A stretch of 64,000 nt of DNA from Bacillus gobiensis (GCF_001278705.1 NZ_CP012600.1:806190-870189), one strand, 5' to 3'. Positions 17,004 through 25,870 are shown, counted from the stretch's first letter. Numbers and translations: made by a program. The notes: a model not told the origin generated them from the letters alone.

Positions 17004-17022
17004 TGGAATTCAGTGTTTTTTC
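16993..17022 (+). terminator. Terminator of ktrD-pbpC
   Basis: AAAACACTGA-TGGAAT-TCAGTGTTTT followed by TTTCC; overlaps the pbpC stop codon. Confidence 0.88.
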
Positions 17023-17085
17023 CATTTCTTTATAGAAGTGAAAGGCAGTAAAAATGGTGAACCTATGAGAAAGAGGAGGAGACCA

Positions 17086-17157
17086 ATGCATTTTCAAAAG
17101 AAACAAACAACTACAAAAGGGAGGAAGCACATTGAAGAGAAAAGCAGCAAGAGATGA
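17086..17157 (+). CDS. Possible 23-aa peptide
   Basis: ATG 17086 has a very strong SD (AGAGGAGGAG, 17071-17080). The frame encodes a basic, serine/threonine-rich 23-mer and ends at TGA 17155, overlapping the start of the next small gene, whose SD lies inside it. This fits translational coupling in a chain of small genes, but coding by such a short frame is uncertain. Confidence 0.35.
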   Translation: MHFQKKQTTTKGRKHIEEKSSKR

Positions 17158-17278
17158 AGCATTAAAAAATAATCAAACGCCGAAAGAAAGTATGGGGAAA
17201 GATTCGTATTTGACTCAAGTTCACCATGAAACCAATCCTGCAAACCGAAACTCAAAACACGGCAGACAAGGGGAGTAA
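17132..17278 (+). CDS. Small spore-type hydrophilic protein, 48 aa
   Basis: Starts at TTG 17132 with AGGGAGG seven bases upstream. The 48-aa product is very hydrophilic and rich in N, K, Q, R and H, with no cysteine or hydrophobic core, a composition like minor small acid-soluble spore proteins of the SspN/SspO kind. I cannot assign a family. It runs into the next gene with a 1-nt gap. Confidence 0.55.
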   Translation: MKRKAARDEALKNNQTPKESMGKDSYLTQVHHETNPANRNSKHGRQGE

Positions 17279-17279
17279 C

Positions 17280-17468
17280 ATGGGCAAAAATCATAAAAGC
17301 AAAGACATTGAAAACCATAAGAAAAAAATGAATCCCAAAATTCTCGAGGAAGAATATTCCCATGAACTGGGAGATGTTCATGCAGGAAAGTTTTTTGAGT
17401 TGATTCAAGTAGGGAAGCTGAAGGATAAGAAAAAGAGCGATTGTAAGGATAAACAAAACGGCCGGTAA
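17280..17468 (+). CDS. Small lysine-rich protein, 62 aa
   Basis: ATG 17280, SD AAGGGGAG. The 62-aa, lysine-rich product begins MGKNHKSKD and has a central acidic EEEYSHELGD stretch; its start recalls the YfhD-like small spore proteins and its place that of ykzE in B. subtilis, both tentative. It completes a tight run of two or three small genes that closes with a strong terminator, and spore-specific expression is likely (inference). Confidence 0.6.
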   Translation: MGKNHKSKDIENHKKKMNPKILEEEYSHELGDVHAGKFFELIQVGKLKDKKKSDCKDKQNGR

Positions 17469-17483
17469 TTCCGGCCGTTTTTT
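17456..17483 (+). terminator. Terminator of the small-gene operon
   Basis: AAACGGCCGG-TAATT-CCGGCCGTTT plus T-run; GC-rich perfect stem, possibly serving both strands (ykrP converges here). Confidence 0.92.
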
Positions 17484-17490
17484 GTAGAAA

Positions 17491-18456
17491 TTATTTTAAC
17501 TCAATGACTGGCTCAGCCAATTTTTTCACGAATGTTGTTGACAAGAAGCATGTAAGTACAGCTGCAAGTAAGGTAACCATCAACAAGCTTTCGTAATTAT
17601 GGAGCCATTCCATCGTGCTGCTGTGGCGAAAAAATTTAATCGCAAAGCCATGAAGCAGGTATACATATAGGGTTCGTGTGCCCCACCGAGTAAAGAAATA
17701 TTTTTTCTCGGGAATGATAGCAAGAAAGCTGAATGTCGCAACGAAAGTTAAACAGTAAAACCCTAGCCGCTCAACCAGGCTAATAACGCCTGGTTCACCG
17801 AAATATGAATACGGTTTTGAGCCAAACAGCCAAGTATAATCAAACTGTATCAATAAGCAGCAAATAAAAACGACTGTGAGCATTGCGATAGAAGTGAGCT
17901 TCGATTTCATGGTACGAATTTTATCGAAGTGTTCTTTCTTTAGATAATACCCAGCTAAAAAGATTGGGAAAAACACGAGTGTCCTAGATAAGCTTAAAAC
18001 ATGATTGACGAAATCAACATAACCTACAGTCAGAGCTATCACTAATGATACAGTGAATGCCAGCTTTGGCGGGATTTTTGTAAAAAGAAACAAAAGCAAG
18101 TTCCAGCAAAATAAGCTGATTAAAAACCAGAGCGACCACTCGGGATCAAAAGGATTTAATTTGATTTTTGAGTCTTGGATGAAATGGTTGTAAATTGTAT
18201 AGATGGCTTGAAAAATTAAATATGGGAAAATGAGTTTGTACGTAATTTTTTTTATATACCCGTGACGATTAAACCCTTTTGAAAAATAGCCAGAAACGAG
18301 TATGAACGCCGGCATATGAAAGGTATAAACAAATTTATAGATGTTAAGCATGAATTCATTGCTGCTTATATAAGATTGTATAATATGTCCAAAAACGACA
18401 AGAAAGACGAGAAGGAATTTTGCATTGTCAAAGTAGGGTTCTCTGTTTTTCTCCAT
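17491..18456 (-). CDS. ykrP: Acyltransferase-3 family membrane protein YkrP
   Basis: Membrane acyltransferase (OafA/Acyltransferase_3 fold), which typically O-acetylates a cell-surface or secreted glycan; the substrate is unknown. About ten TM helices, with the catalytic-type His in VVFGHIIQSY near the N terminus and a conserved TFHMPAFILVSGYF segment at about 55-68. I start at ATG 18456 (MEKNREPYFDNAKF; AAGGTGG 5 nt upstream), giving 321 aa; tandem ATG 18459 is an alternative. Monocistronic, convergent with the small spore-type genes, divergent from kinE. Confidence 0.85.
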   Translation of the reverse strand: MEKNREPYFDNAKFLLVFLVVFGHIIQSYISSNEFMLNIYKFVYTFHMPAFILVSGYFSKGFNRHGYIKKITYKLIFPYLIFQAIYTIYNHFIQDSKIKLNPFDPEWSLWFLISLFCWNLLLFLFTKIPPKLAFTVSLVIALTVGYVDFVNHVLSLSRTLVFFPIFLAGYYLKKEHFDKIRTMKSKLTSIAMLTVVFICCLLIQFDYTWLFGSKPYSYFGEPGVISLVERLGFYCLTFVATFSFLAIIPEKKYFFTRWGTRTLYVYLLHGFAIKFFRHSSTMEWLHNYESLLMVTLLAAVLTCFLSTTFVKKLAEPVIELK

Positions 18457-18711
18457 CATAACCACCTTTTTCGAGAATATGATCAAACCTTATTCCCTCA
18501 TATCTAGTGAATGATAAAGGGAGTCGGTTCTTTTTTTAAATGGAAAACCAGGAAATGTTACTTTGTTTTAAAAGAAAAGTAAAGAAAGTTATCGTAAACT
18601 AACGAATTTTAGGTGGATGAAATGTTTCAATTGTTCAGAAACTGTGAAGGAAGTTGCTGGTTATTGTAGAATTAAAGGGAGGATAGGTAAAGAAGAGGGA
18701 GTGTAAAGTGG

Positions 18712-20922
18712 ATGAATGAAACACTTGACTATAATGATTCCTTAAAATTAAAAGAAGAGCTTGCAAAAAAAAGCGCTGAGAATAAAAGTCTAAAAGAACA
18801 ATTGGCAATGCAGCGGATTATGTTTGAACATGCTTGGGATGCGATGTTTATGTTCGATCATAAGCTAACTATTATTCACGCCAATGAAGCTGCCTCTCAA
18901 TTGATGCAGATAAAAAAAGACAAGCTGATTAACAGGTCTATCTACGATTTTCTGCCCAGCCTTTCTAAAAGTAAGCTGGATTTAAAGCGCTTTAATGAGA
19001 AAGGACATATAAAAAAGGATGTTTGTGTAAAACTGGATAACGGAACGACAAAGCATCTTGAAATGCTATTGAAAAAAATTGACGGTGAGGAATGGTCATT
19101 TGCATCTTTGCGGGATATTTCTTCAAAAAAGATTCTTGAGCGCGAGAGGTCTATTAATGAACAGCTATTTAAGGATTTATTTTTACGCGCTGTTGATGGA
19201 ATTGTTATCTTTGACAAGCAAGGAAATTTTATTGATGCAAATCGTTCGTTTTGTCAAAGCTTTCAAATTGACAAGAAGGAATTGTCAAAGCTGAAACTTG
19301 ATCTTTTTATAAGAGAGCCATTTAAGAAAAAATTAAAAAAAATATGGGAAACGCTAGATGCGAAGGGACGCGCAAAAGGAGAGCTGCCGGTTACTCTTAT
19401 TTCCGGTGATCAAAAGCTGTTTGAATTCACTATTACCTCAAATATTATCAGCGGTTTTTATATGTCGATTATGAGAGATATAACGGAAAAAAGGAACATG
19501 GAAATTCAGCTCTTAAAAAGCGAGGAACGCTTTCGAGAAGTATTTCAAAATGCGATGGATGCGATAATTATTTGGAAAAATAATGGACAAATTATTGAAG
19601 CTAACGCTTCTGCTTGTAAAATTTTTGAACTTCCGATGGAACAGCTTTTACAGAGCAAGTTTCTAGACTTTATCGACAAAAACGACCCCAAATTCGAAAC
19701 GGTTTTAAAGCAATACAAGCAAAAAAACGAGTTAAGGGCTGAGCTTCAATTTTATATGCCAAATGGGCAATACAAAGAACTCGAATTTACGTCGAAAAAA
19801 ATAATATTTGAAGATCATCACTTAACCGTTCTGCGAAATGTAAGCGACCGTAAAAGGATGGAAAAGGAACTAAGAGAAAATGAACTGAAATTCAGAAAAG
19901 TGTTCAATGGTGCAATGGATGGCTTTTTGCTTTTTAACAATAATAATGAAATTATCGATGCCAATCCTGTCGCGGGTGAAATTTTAAATCTTCCGCTGCA
20001 AAAGATAAAGGAATCCAGAATTACTGATTTAATCTCAAAATACGAGGTTGAGCACGCTGCATCGGCAGATCGGGTCATATCGCTCAGCGAGAAGAATAAC
20101 GAGCTTCCGATCATTTTAAAGCAAGAGGAAGATCAGATATTGGAATTTTCCTATAAGAGAAACATTATTCATAATATGAATCTTGCCTTATTCAGGGATA
20201 TTACTGAAAGAAAAGAGCTTGAGGAGCGGCTGAGGAAGTCGGATACGCTGCACGTTGTTGGCGAGCTGGCTGCAGGCATCGCTCATGAAATAAGGAATCC
20301 GATGACTGCTTTAAAAGGATTTATCCAGCTGTTGAAAAGCAGTATCGAAGGGGACTATACACTATATTTTAACGTCATCACCTCTGAGCTGAAACGAATC
20401 GAATCTATCATTACGGAATTCCTAATTCTTGCTAAGCCCCAGGCCATTATGTATGAAGAACGAAACGTAACGCAAATTATGAGTGATACAATTGAACTCC
20501 TGCATGCCCAAGCAAACATGAGCAATGTACAAATCCATCTTGACGTCTATGAAGAGATCGCCGACATATACTGCGAACCAAATCAATTAAAACAGGTCTT
20601 TATAAATATTTTAAAAAATGCGATTGAAGTCATGCCTTCTGGTGGAAATATATACGTGGCGATTAAGTCTGTTGATGATCATCATATATGTATTTCTATG
20701 ACGGATGAAGGCAGCGGAATCAGTGAAGATAAATTAAAGCGATTGGGAGAACCCTTTTATACAACGAAGGAAAGAGGGACAGGACTTGGTCTTATGGTCA
20801 GCTATAAGATTATGAAAGAGCATCAAGGGAAAATAGAAGTAGAAAGTGAAGAAGGAAAAGGAACAAGCTTCTATTTAACCTTGCCGATCAGGCAAAAAGT
20901 CGAAGAGGAGAGTATCAAGTGA
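18712..20922 (+). CDS. kinE: Sporulation sensor histidine kinase KinE
   Basis: Soluble multi-PAS kinase that can feed phosphate into the Spo0F-Spo0B-Spo0A relay. The 736-aa protein has four tandem PAS domains (about 25-140, 150-270, 275-390, 395-505), a DHp domain with the phospho-accepting H525 in GIAHEIRNPMTAL, and an HATPase_c domain (about 610-725; N-box KNAIEV, DEGSGI, TGLGL). No TM segments. Length equals B. subtilis KinE (738 aa) and synteny is the same. SD GAGGGAG lies a little far from ATG. Its 3' end overlaps ogt by 4 nt, so the two are co-translated. Confidence 0.93.
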   Translation: MNETLDYNDSLKLKEELAKKSAENKSLKEQLAMQRIMFEHAWDAMFMFDHKLTIIHANEAASQLMQIKKDKLINRSIYDFLPSLSKSKLDLKRFNEKGHIKKDVCVKLDNGTTKHLEMLLKKIDGEEWSFASLRDISSKKILERERSINEQLFKDLFLRAVDGIVIFDKQGNFIDANRSFCQSFQIDKKELSKLKLDLFIREPFKKKLKKIWETLDAKGRAKGELPVTLISGDQKLFEFTITSNIISGFYMSIMRDITEKRNMEIQLLKSEERFREVFQNAMDAIIIWKNNGQIIEANASACKIFELPMEQLLQSKFLDFIDKNDPKFETVLKQYKQKNELRAELQFYMPNGQYKELEFTSKKIIFEDHHLTVLRNVSDRKRMEKELRENELKFRKVFNGAMDGFLLFNNNNEIIDANPVAGEILNLPLQKIKESRITDLISKYEVEHAASADRVISLSEKNNELPIILKQEEDQILEFSYKRNIIHNMNLALFRDITERKELEERLRKSDTLHVVGELAAGIAHEIRNPMTALKGFIQLLKSSIEGDYTLYFNVITSELKRIESIITEFLILAKPQAIMYEERNVTQIMSDTIELLHAQANMSNVQIHLDVYEEIADIYCEPNQLKQVFINILKNAIEVMPSGGNIYVAIKSVDDHHICISMTDEGSGISEDKLKRLGEPFYTTKERGTGLGLMVSYKIMKEHQGKIEVESEEGKGTSFYLTLPIRQKVEEESIK

Positions 20923-21416
20923 TCTATGGAATGAAAGTTGATCTTCCGATTGGACAAGTATCGATCCTTGAAACTGACGGGTATATCAGTCATTTGCTGT
21001 TGGATCAAGCCCAGCTTGATAAGCTGCTAAACAAAGGTATAGAGATACGCTTTAAGGAAACGGAGCTTTTACAACAAGCGATTTTCCAGTTGCAGGAGTA
21101 CTTTGATGGGATACGTACAAATTTTACAGTGCCTATCAAACAAAAAGGAACGCCATTTCAAGAAAACGTATGGGAGGCTCTCAGCTTAATCCCTTACGGT
21201 GAATCCAGAAGCTACTCGGATATTGCTCTGCAAATTGGCAAGCCGGCTGCCGTGAGAGCAATCGGCCAAGCAAACAAATGCAATCAGCTACCTGTGTTTG
21301 TTCCTTGCCACCGGGTGATCGGAAAAAATTCGTCTCTTACCGGGTACGCCGGCCAAAAAACAGATCAAAAAGCGATATTGCTAAAGCATGAAAACATTTT
21401 GTTTAAGGAAAAATAA
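20919..21416 (+). CDS. ogt: Methylated-DNA-protein cysteine methyltransferase
   Basis: Suicide enzyme that removes the methyl group from O6-methylguanine. The 165-aa protein has the short N-terminal domain and the C-terminal MGMT domain with the active site PCHRV (Cys130), a helix-turn-helix (YSDIALQIGKPAAVRAIGQA) and the GTPFQENVWEAL segment. GTG start overlaps the kinE stop; SD GAGGAG within kinE. Operon order kinE-ogt is as in B. subtilis. Confidence 0.95.
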   Translation: MIYGMKVDLPIGQVSILETDGYISHLLLDQAQLDKLLNKGIEIRFKETELLQQAIFQLQEYFDGIRTNFTVPIKQKGTPFQENVWEALSLIPYGESRSYSDIALQIGKPAAVRAIGQANKCNQLPVFVPCHRVIGKNSSLTGYAGQKTDQKAILLKHENILFKEK

Positions 21417-21502
21417 TTCAAATGGCATGTTCCGTTTTTTTACGCAAGACATATTATTTAATTAAGTCAAAAAAGTTGGTCTTGTGAAAAAGGAGGGTCT
21501 AT

Positions 21503-21625
21503 ATGAAAACAGGAAGACCATCCAAAATAGCAGGCTATGCTATCTTATTAAGTAAGTTACACGTTCTTACAATTGAACAAAAGGATATGATTATCCAAAT
21601 GCATATGCAAAAATACGATGCATAG
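21503..21625 (+). CDS. Unknown 40-aa peptide with strong SD
   Basis: ATG 21503 is preceded by AAGGAGGGT (21490-21498) at good spacing. The 40-aa product starts with a short basic segment (MKTGRPSKIAGY), continues as an amphipathic or weakly hydrophobic helix (AILLSKLHVLTIEQKDMIIQMHMQKY) and ends in DA. I do not recognise it. It lies 86 nt after ogt with no clear terminator between. A 7-bp hairpin CCCACCT/AGGTGGG at 21751-21777 follows in otherwise empty DNA up to mtnK. Confidence 0.55.
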   Translation: MKTGRPSKIAGYAILLSKLHVLTIEQKDMIIQMHMQKYDA

Positions 21626-21896
21626 CTTTTCTATAATGGATATACGATCAAATTCTAGGCTGAAAAATACTAGATGTGATGGGCTCTGCCTAAACAAGTG
21701 AGACTCGGAAACGTCCTTATTTTTATCCTGCAGGAACGGGCAAGAAGACTCCCACCTTAACTTTTGAAGCAGGTGGGGATTATCTGCCAGTAAATTTTGG
21801 ATCAGATCATTTAACAATCAGTGTTGGATGTCATGTGTAAAGGCTAAATACTTATCCCACTGATTAAAGATGAACTTTATTGCAGAGTAAGAAGCA

Positions 21897-23081
21897 TCAC
21901 TCGTGTTCTAACTGGGTGAGCAAAGTTATCATGCCTTCTGCATCTTGTAAATTTTCACGTTCTTTAATGAGTAGCAGTCCAAAACGAATGGCCAAGGATT
22001 TTCTTTCGATTCGATTGACAATTGGGACTGGATTTATATCAGAATCTTGAGCGGCTCCAATTGAGTAGCGGATTAATTCACATCCGGCAAAGCCAGCTGC
22101 GTCTGCAAAAATTTGGTATAACAGATCTTGAATATTGATTTTCGTTTTATACAGCTCGCGGCAGTCTTTGCGGAAAGCCTCTTTAAATGTATTGCTGAAA
22201 ACGGTCCACACAGTAATAATGTGATGTAACAGTGAGCTTTTCTCATCATCATGAGACATTGTATGGATCAACAAATCAGCAATAATTTTTCCGATATCAA
22301 AACCGATCGGTCCGAAAAAAGCAAATTCAGGATCGATAATTTTCGTTACATGTTGATTAGAAAAAATGCTTCCAGTATGTAGATCTCCATGGATAAGAGA
22401 TTCTGTTTTACTAGTAAATGTATTCCTTAGTTTAGATGCTTCATCAAGAAGCGAGGAGTCATCCCGAAAACCTTTAACAATGGTTCGCAGTTCTTCTTCA
22501 AATTCATTCGAATTACTAGCGAAAAAGGGGTCAGTAAACAATAGTTTTTCGGTAATTGCGCACAGATCGGGATTCGAAAATTGCTTCTCCAATTCATTTT
22601 TGACTTGCGGATCAAGAAAATAAGCCGAATTGTAGAATAGCGTCTTCCCAAGAAATTCTCCAACGTGCTCTGAGAAGAGCGGATAGGTTTTGCCTTCAAT
22701 CAGCCCCTTTCGCAATATGGATAAGTGGGATAAATCCTCCATCACGATTACGGCAAGTGTGGTATCCGAATAATAAATTTTCGGAACGAGGTGCGGGACA
22801 TGCTCTGCCTGCCGAATCAATGCACTGCTTTCGATTCTGGCTCTGTTTGCTCGTAACGGCAAGCTTTCGCCGAAAAGTTGGCCGAATGGGACAACCTGTT
22901 TAATAATAATGCTTCTATTATTTTCTTGATCTCTCACTCGAAAAACCCGGTTTCGATTTCTGTTTCCGATTTCTTGACAGGTAATTGTGCTTTTTCCTGA
23001 AAAAAGTCCAAGCTTGACGGCGAGTGCTGCGCCGGAACTCACAGTAAGCGTTTCATACGCAGGTGTTTTTGTAGTTGCCAT
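21897..23081 (-). CDS. mtnK: 5-methylthioribose kinase
   Basis: Phosphorylates methylthioribose to its 1-phosphate in methionine salvage. Start at ATG 23081 (MATTKTPAYETL; GGAGGGAG upstream), 394 aa. The aminoglycoside-phosphotransferase fold is visible: IIIKQV, a VMEDLSHL hinge (about 132-139), the catalytic loop SLIHGDLHTGS (about 228-238) and the metal motif IIDPEFAFFGP. It is governed by a SAM riboswitch. The usual partner mtnA does not follow; the downstream DNA is empty for 270 nt and then carries an opposing small gene. Confidence 0.93.
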   Translation of the reverse strand: MATTKTPAYETLTVSSGAALAVKLGLFSGKSTITCQEIGNRNRNRVFRVRDQENNRSIIIKQVVPFGQLFGESLPLRANRARIESSALIRQAEHVPHLVPKIYYSDTTLAVIVMEDLSHLSILRKGLIEGKTYPLFSEHVGEFLGKTLFYNSAYFLDPQVKNELEKQFSNPDLCAITEKLLFTDPFFASNSNEFEEELRTIVKGFRDDSSLLDEASKLRNTFTSKTESLIHGDLHTGSIFSNQHVTKIIDPEFAFFGPIGFDIGKIIADLLIHTMSHDDEKSSLLHHIITVWTVFSNTFKEAFRKDCRELYKTKINIQDLLYQIFADAAGFAGCELIRYSIGAAQDSDINPVPIVNRIERKSLAIRFGLLLIKERENLQDAEGMITLLTQLEHE

Positions 23082-23108
23082 AGTACGTTTCTCCCTCCAG
23101 TAAACATA

Positions 23109-23143
23109 TAAAAGCCTCTTTCCCATTCTGAGAAAGAGGCTTT
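23109..23143 (-). terminator. SAM riboswitch terminator
   Basis: Minus strand AAAGCCTCTTT-CTCAGAATGG-GAAAGAGGCTTTT, 28 nt ahead of the mtnK start. Formed when SAM is bound. Confidence 0.9.
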
Positions 23144-23167
23144 GCAAGTAAAATAACAGGTTTGCCT

Positions 23168-23315
23168 CTCTTATCTCTCAGAAATAAGTCTGATGGAATT
23201 AGCACCGTGCCCTGCATAGGCGCTTGAATCATGCTGCGCCCCATTTCGCAATGGAATTACGGTCGGTTGCTGTCGGGGTCAAAAGGCCAATCCCTCGCCC
23301 GACTCTCGATAAGAG
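23168..23315 (-). ncRNA. SAM-I (S-box) riboswitch
   Basis: On the minus strand: P1 strands CTCTTATC (23308-23315) and GATAAGAG (23168-23175), the GAGAG...GGCGAGGGATTGGCC segment, GACAGCAACCG, a long P3 and CACGGTGCTAATTCC, all in S-box order. Together with the terminator it should shut off mtnK when SAM is plentiful. Confidence 0.93.
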
Positions 23316-23342
23316 AAATATATTATTTTGTCGACTGTTTAG

Positions 23343-23371
23343 AATGTACCAAGGTGTAACATGTTTGTCAA
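23343..23371 (-). promoter_or_regulatory. SigA promoter of mtnK
   Basis: TTGACA (23366-23371), 17-nt spacer, TACATT (23343-23348) on the minus strand, immediately ahead of the S-box. Confidence 0.85.
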
Positions 23372-23384
23372 TTGTTTTTTAGCC

Positions 23385-24155
23385 TTAGTATAATTCTGTT
23401 CTTCTGTCGGAAAAGATCGGAATTTGCGCCCGAATCTTTTCGCTGATTCCAAGCTCAAGCTCCGCTGAAATGATTTCTTCACCGTCAGAAGCTTCGGCGA
23501 TAATTTTCCCCCACGGATCAATAATCATGCTGTGGCCAGCAAATTGATTATCAGGGTTGCTCCCGGAACAGTTGCATGCAGCGACAAAACACTGGTTCTC
23601 GATCGCTCTGGCTATTAGAAGGGCTTTCCAATGATCGAGCCTTGGAGCTGGCCACTCGGCTGAAACAAATAGTAAAGAAGCCCCGTTTTCTGTGTGCTTT
23701 CTGATCCATTCAGGAAATCGAATGTCATAGCATATGACTCCGCAAGCTTGAATGCCTTCCAAAGCAAATGTGTTTTCCTTCGAACCTGCTGCTAAATAGT
23801 GATGCTCGTCCATTAATTTAAATAAGTGGACTTTGCTATATTCACTTAACATATCTCCGTTTTTCCCGACAATGTACATCGTATTGTAAATACCGTCATT
23901 TTTTTTCACTGCTACCGAACCGGCGACAATATTCACTTCGTAGGTGCGGGCAATGTCTGACAGCCACTGTTTAGTATACTTGCCATTTTCATCGCCGATT
24001 TCATCAAGCCTTGATAAATCATAGCCCGTTGTCCACAGTTCAGGCAGTATAACCACATCTGCATCGCTGGCTTTTTTAATAAACCTTTCTGCTTTTTGAT
24101 AATTTTCTGCGGGATTTCCAAAAGAAATATCAAATTGGAGACATGCGATTTTCAA
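23385..24155 (-). CDS. mtnU: Nitrilase-family omega-amidase MtnU
   Basis: Carbon-nitrogen hydrolase thought to hydrolyse the alpha-ketoglutaramate-type product of the MtnE transamination. I place the start at TTG 24155 (LKIACLQFDI), where AAGGAG lies upstream and the length (256 aa) fits the family; the longer frame has no SD. The nitrilase triad is present: Glu in LPELWTTGYD, Lys in EYSKVHLF, Cys in GVICYDIRFPE. Divergent from mtnE. Confidence 0.9.
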   Translation of the reverse strand: MKIACLQFDISFGNPAENYQKAERFIKKASDADVVILPELWTTGYDLSRLDEIGDENGKYTKQWLSDIARTYEVNIVAGSVAVKKNDGIYNTMYIVGKNGDMLSEYSKVHLFKLMDEHHYLAAGSKENTFALEGIQACGVICYDIRFPEWIRKHTENGASLLFVSAEWPAPRLDHWKALLIARAIENQCFVAACNCSGSNPDNQFAGHSMIIDPWGKIIAEASDGEEIISAELELGISEKIRAQIPIFSDRRTELY

Positions 24156-24256
24156 TTTTATCTTGCTCCTTCCCGAAAATTGCTTTACATTTTGTTTATA
24201 CAATAAATGATAACTTAGAATCATTTCAAGAATTTTTTATAGTAGGTGACAGAAAA

Positions 24257-25447
24257 ATGAATTTTGAACAGTCCACCCTTTTAAAGCAGCTTCCTGATCA
24301 ATTCTTTGCTGCACTCGTACAGAAAGCGGCTAAAAAAATAAATGAAGGTGTTGATGTCATTAATTTAGGGCAAGGAAATCCCGATCAGCCCACTCCACAG
24401 CATATTGTCGAGGCAATGGAAGAAGCTGTTCGGAAGCCTGTACATCACAAGTACTCTTCATTTCGTGGAAGCCAAGCCTTGAAAGAAGCCGTTTGTGAAT
24501 TTTATAGTAGAGAATACGGTGTTACTCTCGATCCAGACACGGAGGTTGCTATACTGTTTGGCGGGAAGGGGGGGCTGGTTGAATTGCCCTTATGCCTTCT
24601 GAATCCAGGTGATACAGTTTTAGTGCCTGATCCGGGGTACCCTGATTATATGTCCGGAGTCGCTTTGGCAAAAGCTGAGATGGAAATGATGCCGCTAACA
24701 GCGGAAAACAATTTTTTGCCTGATTATGGCCGAATTCCTTCACAAAAAATGAAGGACGCCAAGCTTATGTATTTAAATTACCCAAACAATCCGACCGGAG
24801 CAGCGGCAACTGCACCGTTTTTCGAAGAGACTGTGAAAGCTGCAAAGGATAATAGCATCTGTGTTGTTCACGATTTTGCTTACGGTGCGATCGGATTCGA
24901 TCATAAAAAGCCGATAAGCTTTTTGCAGACAAAAGGAGCGAAAGATATCGGCATCGAGATCTATACCTTGTCAAAAACTTATAACATGGCTGGATGGCGT
25001 GTTGGTTTTGCCGTTGGGAATGCTTCTGTGATCGAAGCAATCAATTTGTACCAGGATCACATGTATGTCAGTCTTTTTGGTGCTGTTCAAGAAGCGGCAG
25101 TAACGGCTCTTTTGTCTGAACAAAGCTGTGTGGATCAACTCGTCGAATTATATGAAAAAAGGAGAAATGTTTGGGTCAAAGCCGTACGTGAGATAGGCTG
25201 GGATGTGGAATCACCTGCGGGCTCTTTTTTTGTATGGCACCCGGTACCAAAAGGCTATACATCTGTAGAATTTTCAGATCTATTATTGGAGAAAGCAGGA
25301 GTTGTCGTTGCACCTGGCGAAGGGTTTGGCGCATACGGACAGGGTTATGTGCGAGTCGGCCTGTTGACAAGCGAACAGCGTCTTCGTGAAGCAGCCGAAC
25401 GAATTGGCGAGTTAGGCCTTTTTAGGAAAATAAATCATTTCTCCTAA
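24257..25447 (+). CDS. mtnE: Methionine-salvage aminotransferase MtnE
   Basis: PLP-dependent class I aminotransferase making methionine from 2-keto-4-methylthiobutyrate at the end of methionine salvage, usually with glutamine as donor. ATG 24257 with AGGTGA upstream gives 396 aa. The Schiff-base Lys240 lies in LSKTYNMAGWR, with NYPNNPTGA (about 174-182) and the C-terminal RVGL. Synteny (mtnU/mtnE divergent) fits B. subtilis YkrV, but mtnWXBD, which normally follow, are absent. No SAM riboswitch is found in the mtnU-mtnE intergenic region. Confidence 0.92.
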   Translation: MNFEQSTLLKQLPDQFFAALVQKAAKKINEGVDVINLGQGNPDQPTPQHIVEAMEEAVRKPVHHKYSSFRGSQALKEAVCEFYSREYGVTLDPDTEVAILFGGKGGLVELPLCLLNPGDTVLVPDPGYPDYMSGVALAKAEMEMMPLTAENNFLPDYGRIPSQKMKDAKLMYLNYPNNPTGAAATAPFFEETVKAAKDNSICVVHDFAYGAIGFDHKKPISFLQTKGAKDIGIEIYTLSKTYNMAGWRVGFAVGNASVIEAINLYQDHMYVSLFGAVQEAAVTALLSEQSCVDQLVELYEKRRNVWVKAVREIGWDVESPAGSFFVWHPVPKGYTSVEFSDLLLEKAGVVVAPGEGFGAYGQGYVRVGLLTSEQRLREAAERIGELGLFRKINHFS

Positions 25448-25521
25448 TAAATATCCTGCGCTGAAAAGCTTTAAGAAAGTATACGTAAGAAATTTGCAAT
25501 TAGCATAATTAATAAAAGTAT

Positions 25522-25552
25522 AGCGTCTCATAACCCAGTGAGGCGTTTTTTC
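25522..25552 (+). terminator. Terminator of mtnE
   Basis: GCGTCTCA / TGAGGCG stem (one G-T pair) followed by T6. Confidence 0.75.
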
Positions 25553-25723
25553 TGTATTTTTAGCAAAAATCATTATGGAAATTGAATAAAAATTGTTTAC
25601 AAAACTTTGAATCTGGGTATTAAATTGTAAATAAAAACAGGGTATACTTATGTAAAGTTTTCATGACATTAATTTACCGGTATTTAAAGTTTTATCTAAA
25701 TAACGAGAGGGGAGAACGTTAAT

Positions 25724-25870
25724 TTGGAAACTACAAAATTAATGTTGACGATTGATGAAAAGCGAAAAGAAATGGTTGAAACAGCAAAAAGGCAAGGATA
25801 TACCGGAAATGAAACGATAAAACGAAGTCAAGAACTGGACAACCTAATTAATCTATTCCAAAAATACTAA
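25724..25870 (+). CDS. Spo0E-family aspartyl-phosphate phosphatase (short)
   Basis: A 48-aa two-helix protein carrying the family signature SQELD (about residues 36-40), which dephosphorylates Spo0A~P and delays sporulation. TTG start at 25724 with GAGAGGGGAGA upstream; an internal ATG lacks an SD. It sits where spo0E is found in B. subtilis but lacks that protein's long C-terminal tail (85 aa), making it closer in size to YnzD/YisI. Flanked by mtnE and kinD, a kinase of the same relay. Confidence 0.85.
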   Translation: METTKLMLTIDEKRKEMVETAKRQGYTGNETIKRSQELDNLINLFQKY

